The position numbers were made by a program, and so were the translations under genes. The notes below the pieces were generated by a model, which made no database searches, was not told where the DNA came from, and saw only the letters and a list, made by a program, of their open reading frames with translations. Below, piece by piece: positions 53,511 to 61,728 of a DNA stretch of 64,000 nt (its first letter is position 1; the number at the start of each line of letters is the position of its first letter). Where the stretch lies: the NCBI RefSeq assembly GCF_031583145.1, contig NZ_CP134050.1, positions 30,001 through 94,000 on the forward strand, written 5' to 3'. The DNA comes from Brevibacillus brevis. Lineage in GTDB: Bacteria; Bacillota; Bacilli; Brevibacillales; Brevibacillaceae.

Positions 53511-53526
53511 TGGTATCATTTTTGCA
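53511..53526 (+). promoter_or_regulatory. Sigma-54-like promoter before the DUF3055-like gene
   Basis: TGGTAT-CATTT-TTGCA keeps the essential GG and GC with N10 between them, with one mismatch in the -24 box. An inverted repeat ATTCGC-AC-GCGAAT lies at 53487-53500. Confidence 0.6.
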
Positions 53527-53578
53527 ATATTCCTTCAACCATCCTGGATGTCCCATACCATTTCAAGAGGTGAGTGTC

Positions 53579-53872
53579 ATGGCATTTGACTACCTGTACG
53601 ATCAATCGGAAAACATCCTGTCCCGCTACGTCGCGTTTGCCACAGAACATACGCGCTATGACCTGGGACTGTTCTACTCCCAGCATTTTGACGGCAAAAG
53701 CTTTGTGGTTTCCCTGCAAAACATGCAGTCCATCCTCATTTCCTCCGATGACATTGGCTACGACCACGGCTGGGTCGAGAGGCTGGGTGTGCGTGCGGAA
53801 GATGTGGACGTCGTCTCCAGTTTTTTGAAAAGGACGCTCACTTCCTTGTTCAACAATCACGACCTGGATTAA
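53579..53872 (+). CDS. DUF3055-like protein
   Basis: The 97-residue acidic protein resembles the DUF3055 family of Firmicutes (FDYLYDQSENILSRYVAF, then YDLGLFYSQHFDGKSFVVSLQ, then FLKRTLTSL at the end). ATG 53579 has AAGAGGTGAG. The function is unknown. It follows the permease and probably has a sigma-54 promoter, so it may belong to the polyamine regulon. Confidence 0.72.
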   Translation: MAFDYLYDQSENILSRYVAFATEHTRYDLGLFYSQHFDGKSFVVSLQNMQSILISSDDIGYDHGWVERLGVRAEDVDVVSSFLKRTLTSLFNNHDLD

Positions 53873-53938
53873 CCGAAGGGCCTGCAGCATCACCGCTTGG
53901 CAGGGAAATCCGCAAGAAGAAATAAAACAGCAAGATAG

Positions 53939-53982
53939 CCCGCAGAGACGGAAGAGGGAGGGACGCCGATCTGCGGGTTTTC
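53939..53982 (+). terminator. Terminator after the DUF3055-like gene
   Basis: The stem CCCGCAGA / TCTGCGGG (23-nt loop) is followed by TTTTCCCC. Confidence 0.6.
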
Positions 53983-54013
53983 CCCTTGCAGGAAAGGGGG
54001 AGGGAAATCCAGC

Positions 54014-54108
54014 TTGACAAACCGAAGTTGTTGTAACTAAAATGATTACAACAGGAGGCATCGGGAGCTCCTTGTTTTTTGGAGGAATTGTAACTGATTT
54101 GGTTACAA
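54014..54108 (+). promoter_or_regulatory. Promoter with two GTTGTAAC-type dyads before the reductase gene
   Basis: TTGACA (54014-54019) and TAAAAT (54038-54043) are spaced 18 bp. Dyad GTTGTAA-N9-TTACAAC (54030-54052) overlaps the -10. A second dyad TTGTAAC-N7-GTTACAA lies at 54088-54108. Two binding sites for a dimeric repressor (HxlR or MarR type) are likely. Confidence 0.7.
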
Positions 54109-54172
54109 CGAAATCTGACGTTATAGAATCGCCCAAACTGATCTATTCTATTATCCATGGAGGGAATCACTC

Positions 54173-54808
54173 ATGAAAATCGCCATTGTTGGAGCAAGCG
54201 GAAAAGCAGGAAAACAGATTATGAAGGAAGCGCTGGACCGCGGACATGAAGTGACAGCGATCGTGCGTGACGCGTCCAAAATGACCGAACCAAACGTCGC
54301 TGTGCTGGAAAAGGACGTATTTGCATTGAAATCAGACGATCTGAAAGGGTTCGATGTGGTCGTCAATGCGTTTGGCGCCCCGTTCGGCCAGGAGCATCTG
54401 CACGTAGAGGCAGGAAATGTGCTGATTGAAGCGCTGAAAGGAGCTCCCGACACCCGACTGTTCGTAGTCGGCGGGGCAGGCAGCCTGTTCGTCGACGAGG
54501 CAAAAACGACACGCGTTCTGGAAACGCCAGATTTCCCGGAGATGTTTTTGGCTACGGCAAAAAACCAGGGAGAAAATCTTCGCATTTTGCAAGGAACCGA
54601 CAACATTTCGTGGACGTTCCTCAGCCCGTCCGCTTTCTTTGATGCGGAAGGTCCACGCACCGGCTCGTACGTGTCAGGAAAAGACCACCTGCTGGTAAAC
54701 GCGAGCGGGCAAAGCTACATCAGCTACGCCGACTACGCGATTGCCGTGCTGGACGAAATCGAGGATCCAAAGCACATCAATGAACGGTTCACTGTCGGAT
54801 CGAAATAA
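54173..54808 (+). CDS. NAD(P)-dependent reductase, atypical SDR (YwnB/NmrA type)
   Basis: The 211-residue protein has the Rossmann start KIAIVGASGKAGKQIMKEALDRGHEV (GxxGxxG), VVVNAFGAPFG, LFVVGGAGSLFVDE and WTFLSPSAFFDAEGPRTG, as in YwnB and related flavin/quinone reductase-like proteins. The regulatory dyads upstream suggest induction by electrophile or oxidative stress. Confidence 0.88.
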   Translation: MKIAIVGASGKAGKQIMKEALDRGHEVTAIVRDASKMTEPNVAVLEKDVFALKSDDLKGFDVVVNAFGAPFGQEHLHVEAGNVLIEALKGAPDTRLFVVGGAGSLFVDEAKTTRVLETPDFPEMFLATAKNQGENLRILQGTDNISWTFLSPSAFFDAEGPRTGSYVSGKDHLLVNASGQSYISYADYAIAVLDEIEDPKHINERFTVGSK

Positions 54809-54842
54809 CCCGACGCTGCAAAAAAACACCGACCGGACAGAA

Positions 54843-54880
54843 AAAAGACCAGTCTCCATGATCAGGAGCTGGTCTTTTTG
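54843..54880. terminator. Terminator between reductase and DUF4870 genes
   Basis: The stem AAAGACCAG-T-CTCC / GGAG-CTGGTCTTT is flanked by A and T runs and can serve both converging genes. Confidence 0.8.
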
Positions 54881-54924
54881 CATGTTTGGAAAGGCTCTGT
54901 CCGCTGACGAAAACGCAAGCCGGA

Positions 54925-55233
54925 TTAGCGTACAAGGGATCCGATCACCGGGTAATGGAACGGTCTTCCGTTCAGCGAGTAAATGATCCCTTTGATCGGA
55001 TAGTAGATTCCCATCAAACCGAAGACGATCAGGAAAGGGATCCCTACCAAAATGAACGACAGGGCCCAGGATATGCTGATCAGAACACCCATAATGACGT
55101 GGAACAGAAGAGCTTGCAGAGCCATATTTTTCGCATCGCGATCAGACATGAGCAGCCAAACTACCAATGGCACCAGAAAAGGGGCGAAAAAGGCGCTCGC
55201 ATGGGTAATCGCTTTGACTCCGTTATAATTCAT
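54925..55233 (-). CDS. DUF4870 family membrane protein
   Basis: The 102-residue protein has three hydrophobic segments and the DUF4870 features LITHASAFF-type start (VKAITHASAFFAPFLVPLVVWL), KNMALQALLFHV and GIYYPIKGIIYSLNGRPFHYP at the end. The function is unknown. The start has AAGGAGG. Confidence 0.87.
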   Translation of the reverse strand: MNYNGVKAITHASAFFAPFLVPLVVWLLMSDRDAKNMALQALLFHVIMGVLISISWALSFILVGIPFLIVFGLMGIYYPIKGIIYSLNGRPFHYPVIGSLVR

Positions 55234-55467
55234 GTAAAAGTCCTCCTTGGCGTATATGACGAACTAGTTATGTCCTTATTGTACATGAGGGGGAAAACTG
55301 ACAAAAACCATCAAAAGCGTGATTTCCCGCTCCGCCTGCAGACGGAGGAAAACTCCTTTCCGATCGTTTACTGTAAATCTTAAGAAATTCTTTTGATTTT
55401 TTACAAGGAAATCTAAAGGTGAAATGGTTATGATGACAGATAAACAGAGAAATGGGGCGAGGATGAG

Positions 55468-56055
55468 ATGATGATCAATTGCCATCAACCGGTCAGCATC
55501 AAGGAACGGCTGATGTTCTTCTATAATTTTTTGCAGGCTCCCGGACAGGTAGGGAGCATTACCCCTAGCTCGCATGCGCTCGCGAAGCAAATGATGAAGC
55601 CGATCGAGTGGGAGAATGCCCATACGATTGTGGAATTGGGGGCGGGAACCGGCATTTTTACCAAATGGATTCATGAGCTGAAAAGGCCGGACACGACATT
55701 TCTCTCCTTTGAAAAAGAGAACAGCATGAGAAACAGGCTGGAACAGCTTTTTCCGGACGTTCTTTTCCACGAGGACGCCGTGGAATTGATAAGCGTCTTG
55801 CGCGAAGCCGGTCTGGGTAAGGCAGACGGGATCATTTCCGGGCTCCCTTTCGCCAACTTCCCACAGAAGCTCCGTGACGAAATCATGGAGCAGGTGTATG
55901 CGGCGCTGAAGCCGGGCGGAGTCTTCGTGGCGTTTCAGTACTCGCTGCAAATGAAAAAACAGCTGCAATCCGTCTTTTCGGATGTCTCCGTGCGCCTGGT
56001 TCCTTTCAACCTGCCGCCAGCCTTTGTGTACGTGTGCCGAAAAGAGATTGGATAA
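55468..56055 (+). CDS. SAM-dependent methyltransferase, phospholipid N-methyltransferase-like
   Basis: The 195-residue class I methyltransferase has the SAM site VELGAGTGIFTKWI near residue 55, the acid end of strand 2 (SFEKEN) and the substrate loop ISGLPFANFP. The N-terminal FLQAPGQVGSITPSSHALAKQMM is typical of PmtA-type phosphatidylethanolamine methyltransferases and of rRNA dimethylase relatives. It is followed 21 nt later by the dedA gene. Confidence 0.85.
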   Translation: MMINCHQPVSIKERLMFFYNFLQAPGQVGSITPSSHALAKQMMKPIEWENAHTIVELGAGTGIFTKWIHELKRPDTTFLSFEKENSMRNRLEQLFPDVLFHEDAVELISVLREAGLGKADGIISGLPFANFPQKLRDEIMEQVYAALKPGGVFVAFQYSLQMKKQLQSVFSDVSVRLVPFNLPPAFVYVCRKEIG

Positions 56056-56076
56056 GAAACAGGAGGATACGCATAA

Positions 56077-56706
56077 ATGGTAGTGGATATGCTGACCGAT
56101 TCAGTAGGCCAGTTTGGCTACTTGGCCCTCTTTTTCATGCTATGGCTCGGAATCGTCGGGATGCCGATTCCCGACGAAGTGATTGTTTTGTCGGCTGGCG
56201 TGCTGACCGCTACAGGGGTACTCCAGGTCGTACCCGCGTTTATAGCGACGTATCTGGGAGTCGTCTCCGGGCTGTCGCTCGGGTATGTGCTGGGCAGGAC
56301 AGTAGGGGCACCGGCGCTGAACTGGATCGGACGGAAAAAAGGGATGAACAAGTATGTGGCGCGGGCCCAGGCGCTCCTGGAGCGGTATGGGAGCTACGCG
56401 CTGTGCATCAGCTATTTTTTGCCGGTCGTTCGGCACGTGGTCCCTTATTTGGTGGGGATCGGCAAGATGACGTTTCGCCGTTACGCCTTGTTCTCGTACA
56501 CAACCGGACTGGTTTGGACCCTGATTCTGTTTGTGATCGGACATATCACCGGCAACAATATCGCCTATCTGGACGTGCATTTGGGCACAGTGACGACAGG
56601 AATGGCGGCGGGCATCGTAGCAGTAGCCCTCATCGGAGTGGCAGCGGTGTACGGATACAGAGGATGGAAAAAGCGCAAATCAGGCGTCGCGGTCTCCAAG
56701 GAATAG
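56077..56706 (+). CDS. DedA family membrane protein
   Basis: The 209-residue protein has the DedA pattern: GMPIPDEVIVLSAGVL near residue 30, GYVLGRTVGAPALNW, and FLPVVRHVVPYLVGIGKMTFRRYALFSYTTGLVW with the conserved arginine. DedA proteins flip lipid carriers or phospholipids. It is cotranscribed with the methyltransferase gene. Confidence 0.93.
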   Translation: MVVDMLTDSVGQFGYLALFFMLWLGIVGMPIPDEVIVLSAGVLTATGVLQVVPAFIATYLGVVSGLSLGYVLGRTVGAPALNWIGRKKGMNKYVARAQALLERYGSYALCISYFLPVVRHVVPYLVGIGKMTFRRYALFSYTTGLVWTLILFVIGHITGNNIAYLDVHLGTVTTGMAAGIVAVALIGVAAVYGYRGWKKRKSGVAVSKE

Positions 56707-56711
56707 GATGG

Positions 56712-56740
56712 GAAACTTCCGTTTTTGCGGAAGTTTTTTT
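56712..56740 (+). terminator. dedA terminator
   Basis: The stem AAACTTCCG / CGGAAGTTT is followed by T residues. Confidence 0.85.
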
Positions 56741-56789
56741 GTACTCGCCCCTTTATAATAGACGGGAGTGAGGGGAGAGAGAAACAATC

Positions 56790-57668
56790 GTGGCAACCAA
56801 AAAGCAATTGCTCTGGGCCGACCTTTCCTTGTTTGTCATTGCACTGGCCTGGGGGTATACGTTTATTTTGAGCAAAGACCTGCTTAGAGAGCTCGCTCCC
56901 TTTACCTTTTTGGGGACGAGGTTTCTCATCGCCGGGCTCATTCTGCTCCCGTTTGTCTGGAGGCGGCTGAGAACGGCTGGCAAGGAAGTGTGGCGGCAAG
57001 GTATCTTGTGCGGCGTCGTCTTGTGTGCGGCTTTTACCTTGCAGCTTCTGGGAATTGATCGGACGACGCCGGGGAAAGCGGGTGTGATCACGGGGACCAA
57101 TGTCATTTTGGTGCCGTTTCTTTCCTACCTGTGGCTGCGCAAAACGGTGGGAAAAGGGGCGGTCATCGGTAGCATTCTCGCATTTGCAGGACTCGTCTGT
57201 CTGTCGGGGGAGGGAGAGTGGACGGGGCTTTCCACAGGTGACCTGCTAGTGTTCTTGTGTGCCATTTTCTTTGCCGCGCACATCTTGATGGTCGACAGCT
57301 TCTATGAAAAAAAGGCGGACATCGATCCGCTCAGCTTCGTCATGATTCAATTGCTCGTGGTTGGCGTGGTCGATACAGCTCTGGCGGTATGTACGGAGCC
57401 ATTTCCACAACCGCTTAGCCCGTATGGATGGTTCGCCTACTGGTTTGATTGCCTGCTTGGTACATTGCTTGCCTATGTCGTTCAAATCAAGGCGCAGCAG
57501 TTTTCGCCGCCGGTGCACGTCAGCATTTTGCTGTCGCTGGAAGCCGTTTTTGCCTTCCTGTTTTCCTGGCTGCTCTGGGGCGAGCTGGTCACGCCGATCA
57601 TTCTCACTGGTGTTTTTCTCATGCTGGCGGGGATTTACATCGCAGAGATCAGCGATCACGGTTCCTGA
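56790..57668 (+). CDS. EamA/DMT family transporter
   Basis: The 292-residue protein has ten membrane segments in two EamA repeats (WGYTFILSKDLLRELAPFTFLGTRFLIAGLIL and the second ending ILLSLEAVFAFLFSWLLWGE). It probably exports a metabolite or amino acid. It starts at GTG 56790 with GAGGGGAGAG. Confidence 0.9.
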   Translation: MATKKQLLWADLSLFVIALAWGYTFILSKDLLRELAPFTFLGTRFLIAGLILLPFVWRRLRTAGKEVWRQGILCGVVLCAAFTLQLLGIDRTTPGKAGVITGTNVILVPFLSYLWLRKTVGKGAVIGSILAFAGLVCLSGEGEWTGLSTGDLLVFLCAIFFAAHILMVDSFYEKKADIDPLSFVMIQLLVVGVVDTALAVCTEPFPQPLSPYGWFAYWFDCLLGTLLAYVVQIKAQQFSPPVHVSILLSLEAVFAFLFSWLLWGELVTPIILTGVFLMLAGIYIAEISDHGS

Positions 57669-57808
57669 TTTGTCTTTTTGCTTGGATAATACGCGGCCTA
57701 TTTCCTGTCTATCCCGGGAAAACCTTGTCTGTCCATGTTTACCTTCTGGCTCCACGTGGGAAATAAGGAAATGACTAGCCATGAAGCGCAGAAGGAAAGG
57801 GGAGGCCG

Positions 57809-59551
57809 ATGTATTTTCCGAGGGCAAAAGACCGACTATTCGCAACTTTTTTGTTGCTCTGCCTTTTCCCGATTCTCTTTATCTGCTTTCTTTTTTATGA
57901 GGAAGCTCAGAAGGCGGTATTCGAGCAGTACCAGATCAGCAGTGAAAGCCACTTGAAGCTTGCCGACGCGCGACTGTCCTTGTTCATCCGAGGGATTCAG
58001 GAGGATGTCGATGCGTTGGCGCAAAACCCGCTCTTGCTTGAGCATGAACAAAATATCGATTCACTTCGGATTTTGTTTCTTCAATTCGCTCACATGAATA
58101 GTATGGTCGGCAACGTTCATTTGCTCAGAGATAACCGCAGCATTGCCTCCTTATATCCGGAGGAAGGCTGGGATGCGGCGGATCGTCCGATCACATTTTA
58201 CAGGGAGACGTTTTCGATCGAACAGAACCGAGTCTGGCTCCTCGGAAGAGAGGATGAACGGGGCACTCGCCGTTCCGTCTACGTGGCGCAGAAGGTGAAA
58301 GACAGAGAAGGCAAGAGTGGGGATCTCCTGCTGGTGGAAATCAAGCTGGGTCAGCTCTCCAGCTGGATTCGGACGAATTTTATGGCGGAGAACAGCGGGA
58401 TGATGATGGTCTCACCCACTGGGAGAATCATGCTCGATACCAACATCGACATGATCGGCCGGTACCTGCATGCCCTCCCGGATTACGAAATCATCAGCCA
58501 AGCGATTCGGTCCGCCACAGAAAAAGAAAATAGGGTGCTGTCCTTTCGCCAAAACGGAGAGACCTTTTACGCTTTTCACCTTGTATCGCCGACGAACAGC
58601 AATCATTACATCGAGTGGATTCCCGGAGAAGGGATGAATGCGCGGCTGGACCGGCTAAAGCTGATTCTGCTCGTGACAATATTTCTCGTCGTAGTTTTTT
58701 CCGCTTATGTCTCGCATCGGCTGTCGAACTGGATTGGACAGCCCATCTACACGATGGTCCGCGCGACAGATTCCTTGCTGCAAGGCGATTTTTCGATTCG
58801 GGTCCCGATCGAAGGGATGGAAGAAATCACGCTGCTGGAAAAGAAATTCAACCAGATGGCGGAACAGATTCAGTGCTTGCTCTGCCGGGAGAGGAAGTAC
58901 ATGCGGGAGAGTCTTGATCAAATTGTGCGGAGCTTTTACCTGGCGGTGGAAATGAAAGATCCGTATACGGCGGGACATACGGAGCGCGTCACCAACTATG
59001 CGCTCATCTTGTACGATCATCTGGACGAGGAGGATCGCAAGCAATTTTCCCGGGACGACTTGCGCTATGCTACCCTCATGCACGACATCGGGAAGGTTGC
59101 GATTCCCGATCGTGTGCTTTTAAAGGCGGGAAAACTGACCGATGAGGAGTACGGCCAGATGATGCGGCATTCCACCATCGGAGCAGACATCGTGGAGCAA
59201 ATCAAGAGCCTGGCACACGTAAGCCCGGGAGTCCGACATCATCACGAACGCTGGGATGGTCGAGGGTACCCGGACCAGCTGAAAGGGGAGGAGATCCCTT
59301 TGATGGGACGAATCATTGCCGTGGCCGATACGTTTGACGCGATGACCACCACTCGTTCCTATCGCCACGCAATGGGGTTCCAGGAAGCCTACGCCGAGAT
59401 CGTGCGGTGTTCACAGACGCAGTTCGATCCGCGTATTGTCGCCGTGTTTCAAAAGGCGTATAGAAGCGGCGCATGGCATGAGCGGCCGCTGTCTTACGGG
59501 GGAGGGAAGCAGCAGCAGACCGAGGGTGCGATGGCCCGGCATGGGGGATGA
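57809..59551 (+). CDS. HD-GYP domain c-di-GMP phosphodiesterase with extracellular sensor
   Basis: The 580-residue protein has one N-terminal membrane helix (residues 13-33), a ~240-residue extracellular Cache-like sensor, a second helix near 285-305 (LILLVTIFLVVVFSAYVS), a HAMP domain, and a C-terminal HD-GYP domain with HTERV, MHDIGKV (the HD pair) and HHERWDGRGYPDQLKG (the HHExxxGxGYP block). It would degrade c-di-GMP upon an external signal and affect motility, biofilm or sporulation. Confidence 0.93.
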   Translation: MYFPRAKDRLFATFLLLCLFPILFICFLFYEEAQKAVFEQYQISSESHLKLADARLSLFIRGIQEDVDALAQNPLLLEHEQNIDSLRILFLQFAHMNSMVGNVHLLRDNRSIASLYPEEGWDAADRPITFYRETFSIEQNRVWLLGREDERGTRRSVYVAQKVKDREGKSGDLLLVEIKLGQLSSWIRTNFMAENSGMMMVSPTGRIMLDTNIDMIGRYLHALPDYEIISQAIRSATEKENRVLSFRQNGETFYAFHLVSPTNSNHYIEWIPGEGMNARLDRLKLILLVTIFLVVVFSAYVSHRLSNWIGQPIYTMVRATDSLLQGDFSIRVPIEGMEEITLLEKKFNQMAEQIQCLLCRERKYMRESLDQIVRSFYLAVEMKDPYTAGHTERVTNYALILYDHLDEEDRKQFSRDDLRYATLMHDIGKVAIPDRVLLKAGKLTDEEYGQMMRHSTIGADIVEQIKSLAHVSPGVRHHHERWDGRGYPDQLKGEEIPLMGRIIAVADTFDAMTTTRSYRHAMGFQEAYAEIVRCSQTQFDPRIVAVFQKAYRSGAWHERPLSYGGGKQQQTEGAMARHGG

Positions 59552-59585
59552 GGGGACGTTTCCCTCTAATGGATGGCTTTTCGCC

Positions 59586-59614
59586 TTGCGATCGATTCAT
59601 ATCTCTGGTATTCT
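59586..59614 (+). promoter_or_regulatory. Promoter of the SRP RNA gene
   Basis: TTGCGA (59586-59591) and TATTCT (59609-59614) are spaced 17 bp, about 7 nt before the start of the RNA. Confidence 0.7.
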
Positions 59615-59620
59615 AATCAT

Positions 59621-59893
59621 ACCGTGCTAGACGGGGAGGTTGCGGTGCCCTGTAACCTGCAATCCGCAATAGCAGGGTTGAATTCCTATCATAGGTTTCC
59701 TCATGTGAGGCTGCCTTATGGCGGCGGTGTTGAGGATCGGGTCCTGTGCAACGCGAACCCATGAACCTGGTCAGGTCCGGAAGGAAGCAGCCATAAGTGG
59801 ATCATCGCGTGTGCCGCAGGGTAGCCTGGTCTGAGCTGCTGCCCTAAGTAACGCTCGGATGAGGATTATCGAAGATAGGTGCACGGTACCTTA
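59621..59893 (+). ncRNA. scr: Signal recognition particle RNA, large (Bacillus) type
   Basis: The sequence matches Bacillus scRNA throughout: CCGTGCTAGACGGGGAGGT at the 5' end, GGTGCCCTGTAACCTGCAAT, the helix 8 core AGGTCCGGAAGGAAGCAGC, GTGCCGCAGGGTAGCCTGG, and GGTGCACGGTA at the 3' end pairing with the 5' end. The length of about 270 nt includes the Alu domain. It lies upstream of dnaX as in B. subtilis, but a kinase gene is interposed. Confidence 0.95.
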
Positions 59894-59904
59894 TAGGACA
59901 GACA

Positions 59905-59942
59905 AGCAGCATGTTTCCCGACAGGGAGGCATGCTGTTTTTG
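59905..59942 (+). terminator. SRP RNA terminator
   Basis: The stem CAGCATG / CATGCTG (with inner CCC / GGG pairs) is followed by TTTTTG. Confidence 0.8.
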
Positions 59943-60168
59943 CATGGGCGGCTTAAAAAGCTGGATACAGCCAACATTTCCAATCGGCCCATGTATTTTT
60001 TGTTGTTTTTTGACGATAAGTAGCGAAACATTTCCACCCGCGTTATGGCCTTGCAGGGCAGGTTTTGAGCCGCTTTTCACGAACTTTCATTACAGGAGAA
60101 ATACAGGAGAAACATATCTACCGCTTTCCTGCTCATTGAAGTACGTCATAGGTCAGGGGGGACAAGCT

Positions 60169-61599
60169 GTGAGTGCATCCTTTTCGTTACATCTCGTCGG
60201 CTCGTCCGGACGATTGCAGCAGTTCATACATCAACTGCCGACTGCCGTGTTCGTAGTGAATCAGGCAGGGAGTATCGTAGAGGTAAACGAACAACTGCTT
60301 CGAGTCACCGGATTTTCTCGTGATCAACTTGTCAATCAACCGTTTCAGACCATCCTTCCTTTTGACGGCTCTGTGGATCAGATGCTCGCGGAGTACATCC
60401 AAAAGGAAGCGGAATCGGATAGCAACGTAGAGGTAGAATGGCGAAGCAAACAGGGGGTATGCGGCAAGACCCCTGCGATGATAATGGTCCAGCAAGCACA
60501 GCAGCCCTTGTATCTGATTCACTTGTATCAGCTGGCGAAGGAGACGGATTTCACTTTGCCACAGCGCTTATTGGCAAAGCTGACGCAGGATTCCAGTCTG
60601 GGATTGTTCGTCATGGATGAACAGGCGAATATTGTCGAGGCGAGCCACACTGCATGCAAACTGCTCGGTATGGAGCGGCTGAACGTCATCAACAAGCATG
60701 TCGACCAAGTGTTCGCCGGCATTCCCGAACAGCATCGGCTCATCAAAAAAGAGCTGCTGGAGGGCGTGAAATTGCACAATATCGCCATGTCGTGGACCAA
60801 CGACAACCAGCGTTACGAACTGATCGTGGATGCCAACACGCTGCATGACGATACGGGCAAAACAGTAGGTGCTTTCGTCCTTTTCAAGGATATCACCAAT
60901 CTGCGCTCCTTCGAACAAAAAATCGAGCGGAACGAGCGACTGGCCATGATCGGGCAGATCGCCGCCGGCACGGCTCATGAGATTCGCAATCCGCTCACGT
61001 CCATCAAAGGATTTTTGCAAATGTTTCTGAAATCGTTCAGCGATAGCGGAATGGATCGGGAAAAGACGTACACGGAAATCATGCTGACGGAAATCAACCG
61101 GATCAATTCGCTGGTAAGCGAGTTCCTCCTGTTGAGCAAACCGCGCAACATTCAGTATTCCATGGTCGATCTGAACACGGTCTTTTCGGAAATCTTGCCG
61201 ATTGTTGAATCCCAGGCGATTTTGTACGGGATCGACGTGAAGTTTGCGTCCAATGGCAAGCTCCCGATGGTGGTGGGCGATACGGAATTGCTGAAGCAGG
61301 TCTTTATCAACATCTGTAAAAACGGTATCGAAGCCATGGGAGAGCAGGGTACGCTCCACATCTCCCACCACATCGATCAGGATGGCGACAAGGTGAGCAT
61401 CGACATCCACGATTCCGGTCCGGGCATTCCGCTGTACATTATCGATAAAATTTTCGACCCGTTTTTTACCACGAAAGAAGAAGGGACCGGCCTTGGGCTG
61501 TCGGTTTGTCAAAAGATCATCCACGATATCGGGGGACAAATCCGCGTCTCATCGAAAGGGTACGGCACCACCTTCCACATCATGCTCCCCTATTTGTAA
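60169..61599 (+). CDS. PAS domain sensor histidine kinase
   Basis: The 476-residue soluble kinase has two PAS domains (about residues 15-110 and 135-235), the phosphoacceptor region [20 protein letters not shown] with the His, and a complete ATP-binding domain ([38 protein letters not shown]). No membrane segment is seen. This resembles the Bacillus sporulation kinases (KinA/KinE type) and NtrB. No response regulator gene is adjacent, so the partner (Spo0F for instance) must be elsewhere. The GTG start at 60169 follows AGGGGGGAC. Confidence 0.9.
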   Translation: MSASFSLHLVGSSGRLQQFIHQLPTAVFVVNQAGSIVEVNEQLLRVTGFSRDQLVNQPFQTILPFDGSVDQMLAEYIQKEAESDSNVEVEWRSKQGVCGKTPAMIMVQQAQQPLYLIHLYQLAKETDFTLPQRLLAKLTQDSSLGLFVMDEQANIVEASHTACKLLGMERLNVINKHVDQVFAGIPEQHRLIKKELLEGVKLHNIAMSWTNDNQRYELIVDANTLHDDTGKTVGAFVLFKDITNLRSFEQKIERNERLAMIGQIAAGTAHEIRNPLTSIKGFLQMFLKSFSDSGMDREKTYTEIMLTEINRINSLVSEFLLLSKPRNIQYSMVDLNTVFSEILPIVESQAILYGIDVKFASNGKLPMVVGDTELLKQVFINICKNGIEAMGEQGTLHISHHIDQDGDKVSIDIHDSGPGIPLYIIDKIFDPFFTTKEEGTGLGLSVCQKIIHDIGGQIRVSSKGYGTTFHIMLPYL

Positions 61600-61617
61600 G
61601 AAAACATGGCTTCCAAG

Positions 61618-61680
61618 CGTCCCGCACCTCCAAGTGGCCGGGGCGTTTTCTTTGAAGGAACCAGGCCAATAGTGTATAAT
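61618..61680 (+). promoter_or_regulatory. Kinase terminator and dnaX promoter, adjoining
   Basis: A stem GCGTCCCG... / ...CGGGGCG followed by TTTTCTTT (61618-61652) ends the kinase transcript. TTGAAG (61652-61657) and TATAAT (61675-61680) with a 17-bp spacer form the promoter of dnaX. Confidence 0.7.
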
Positions 61681-61728
61681 AAACAGGATATAGAAGAGGA
61701 CTGTGCAGATGGGGAGTGTCACACGAAC

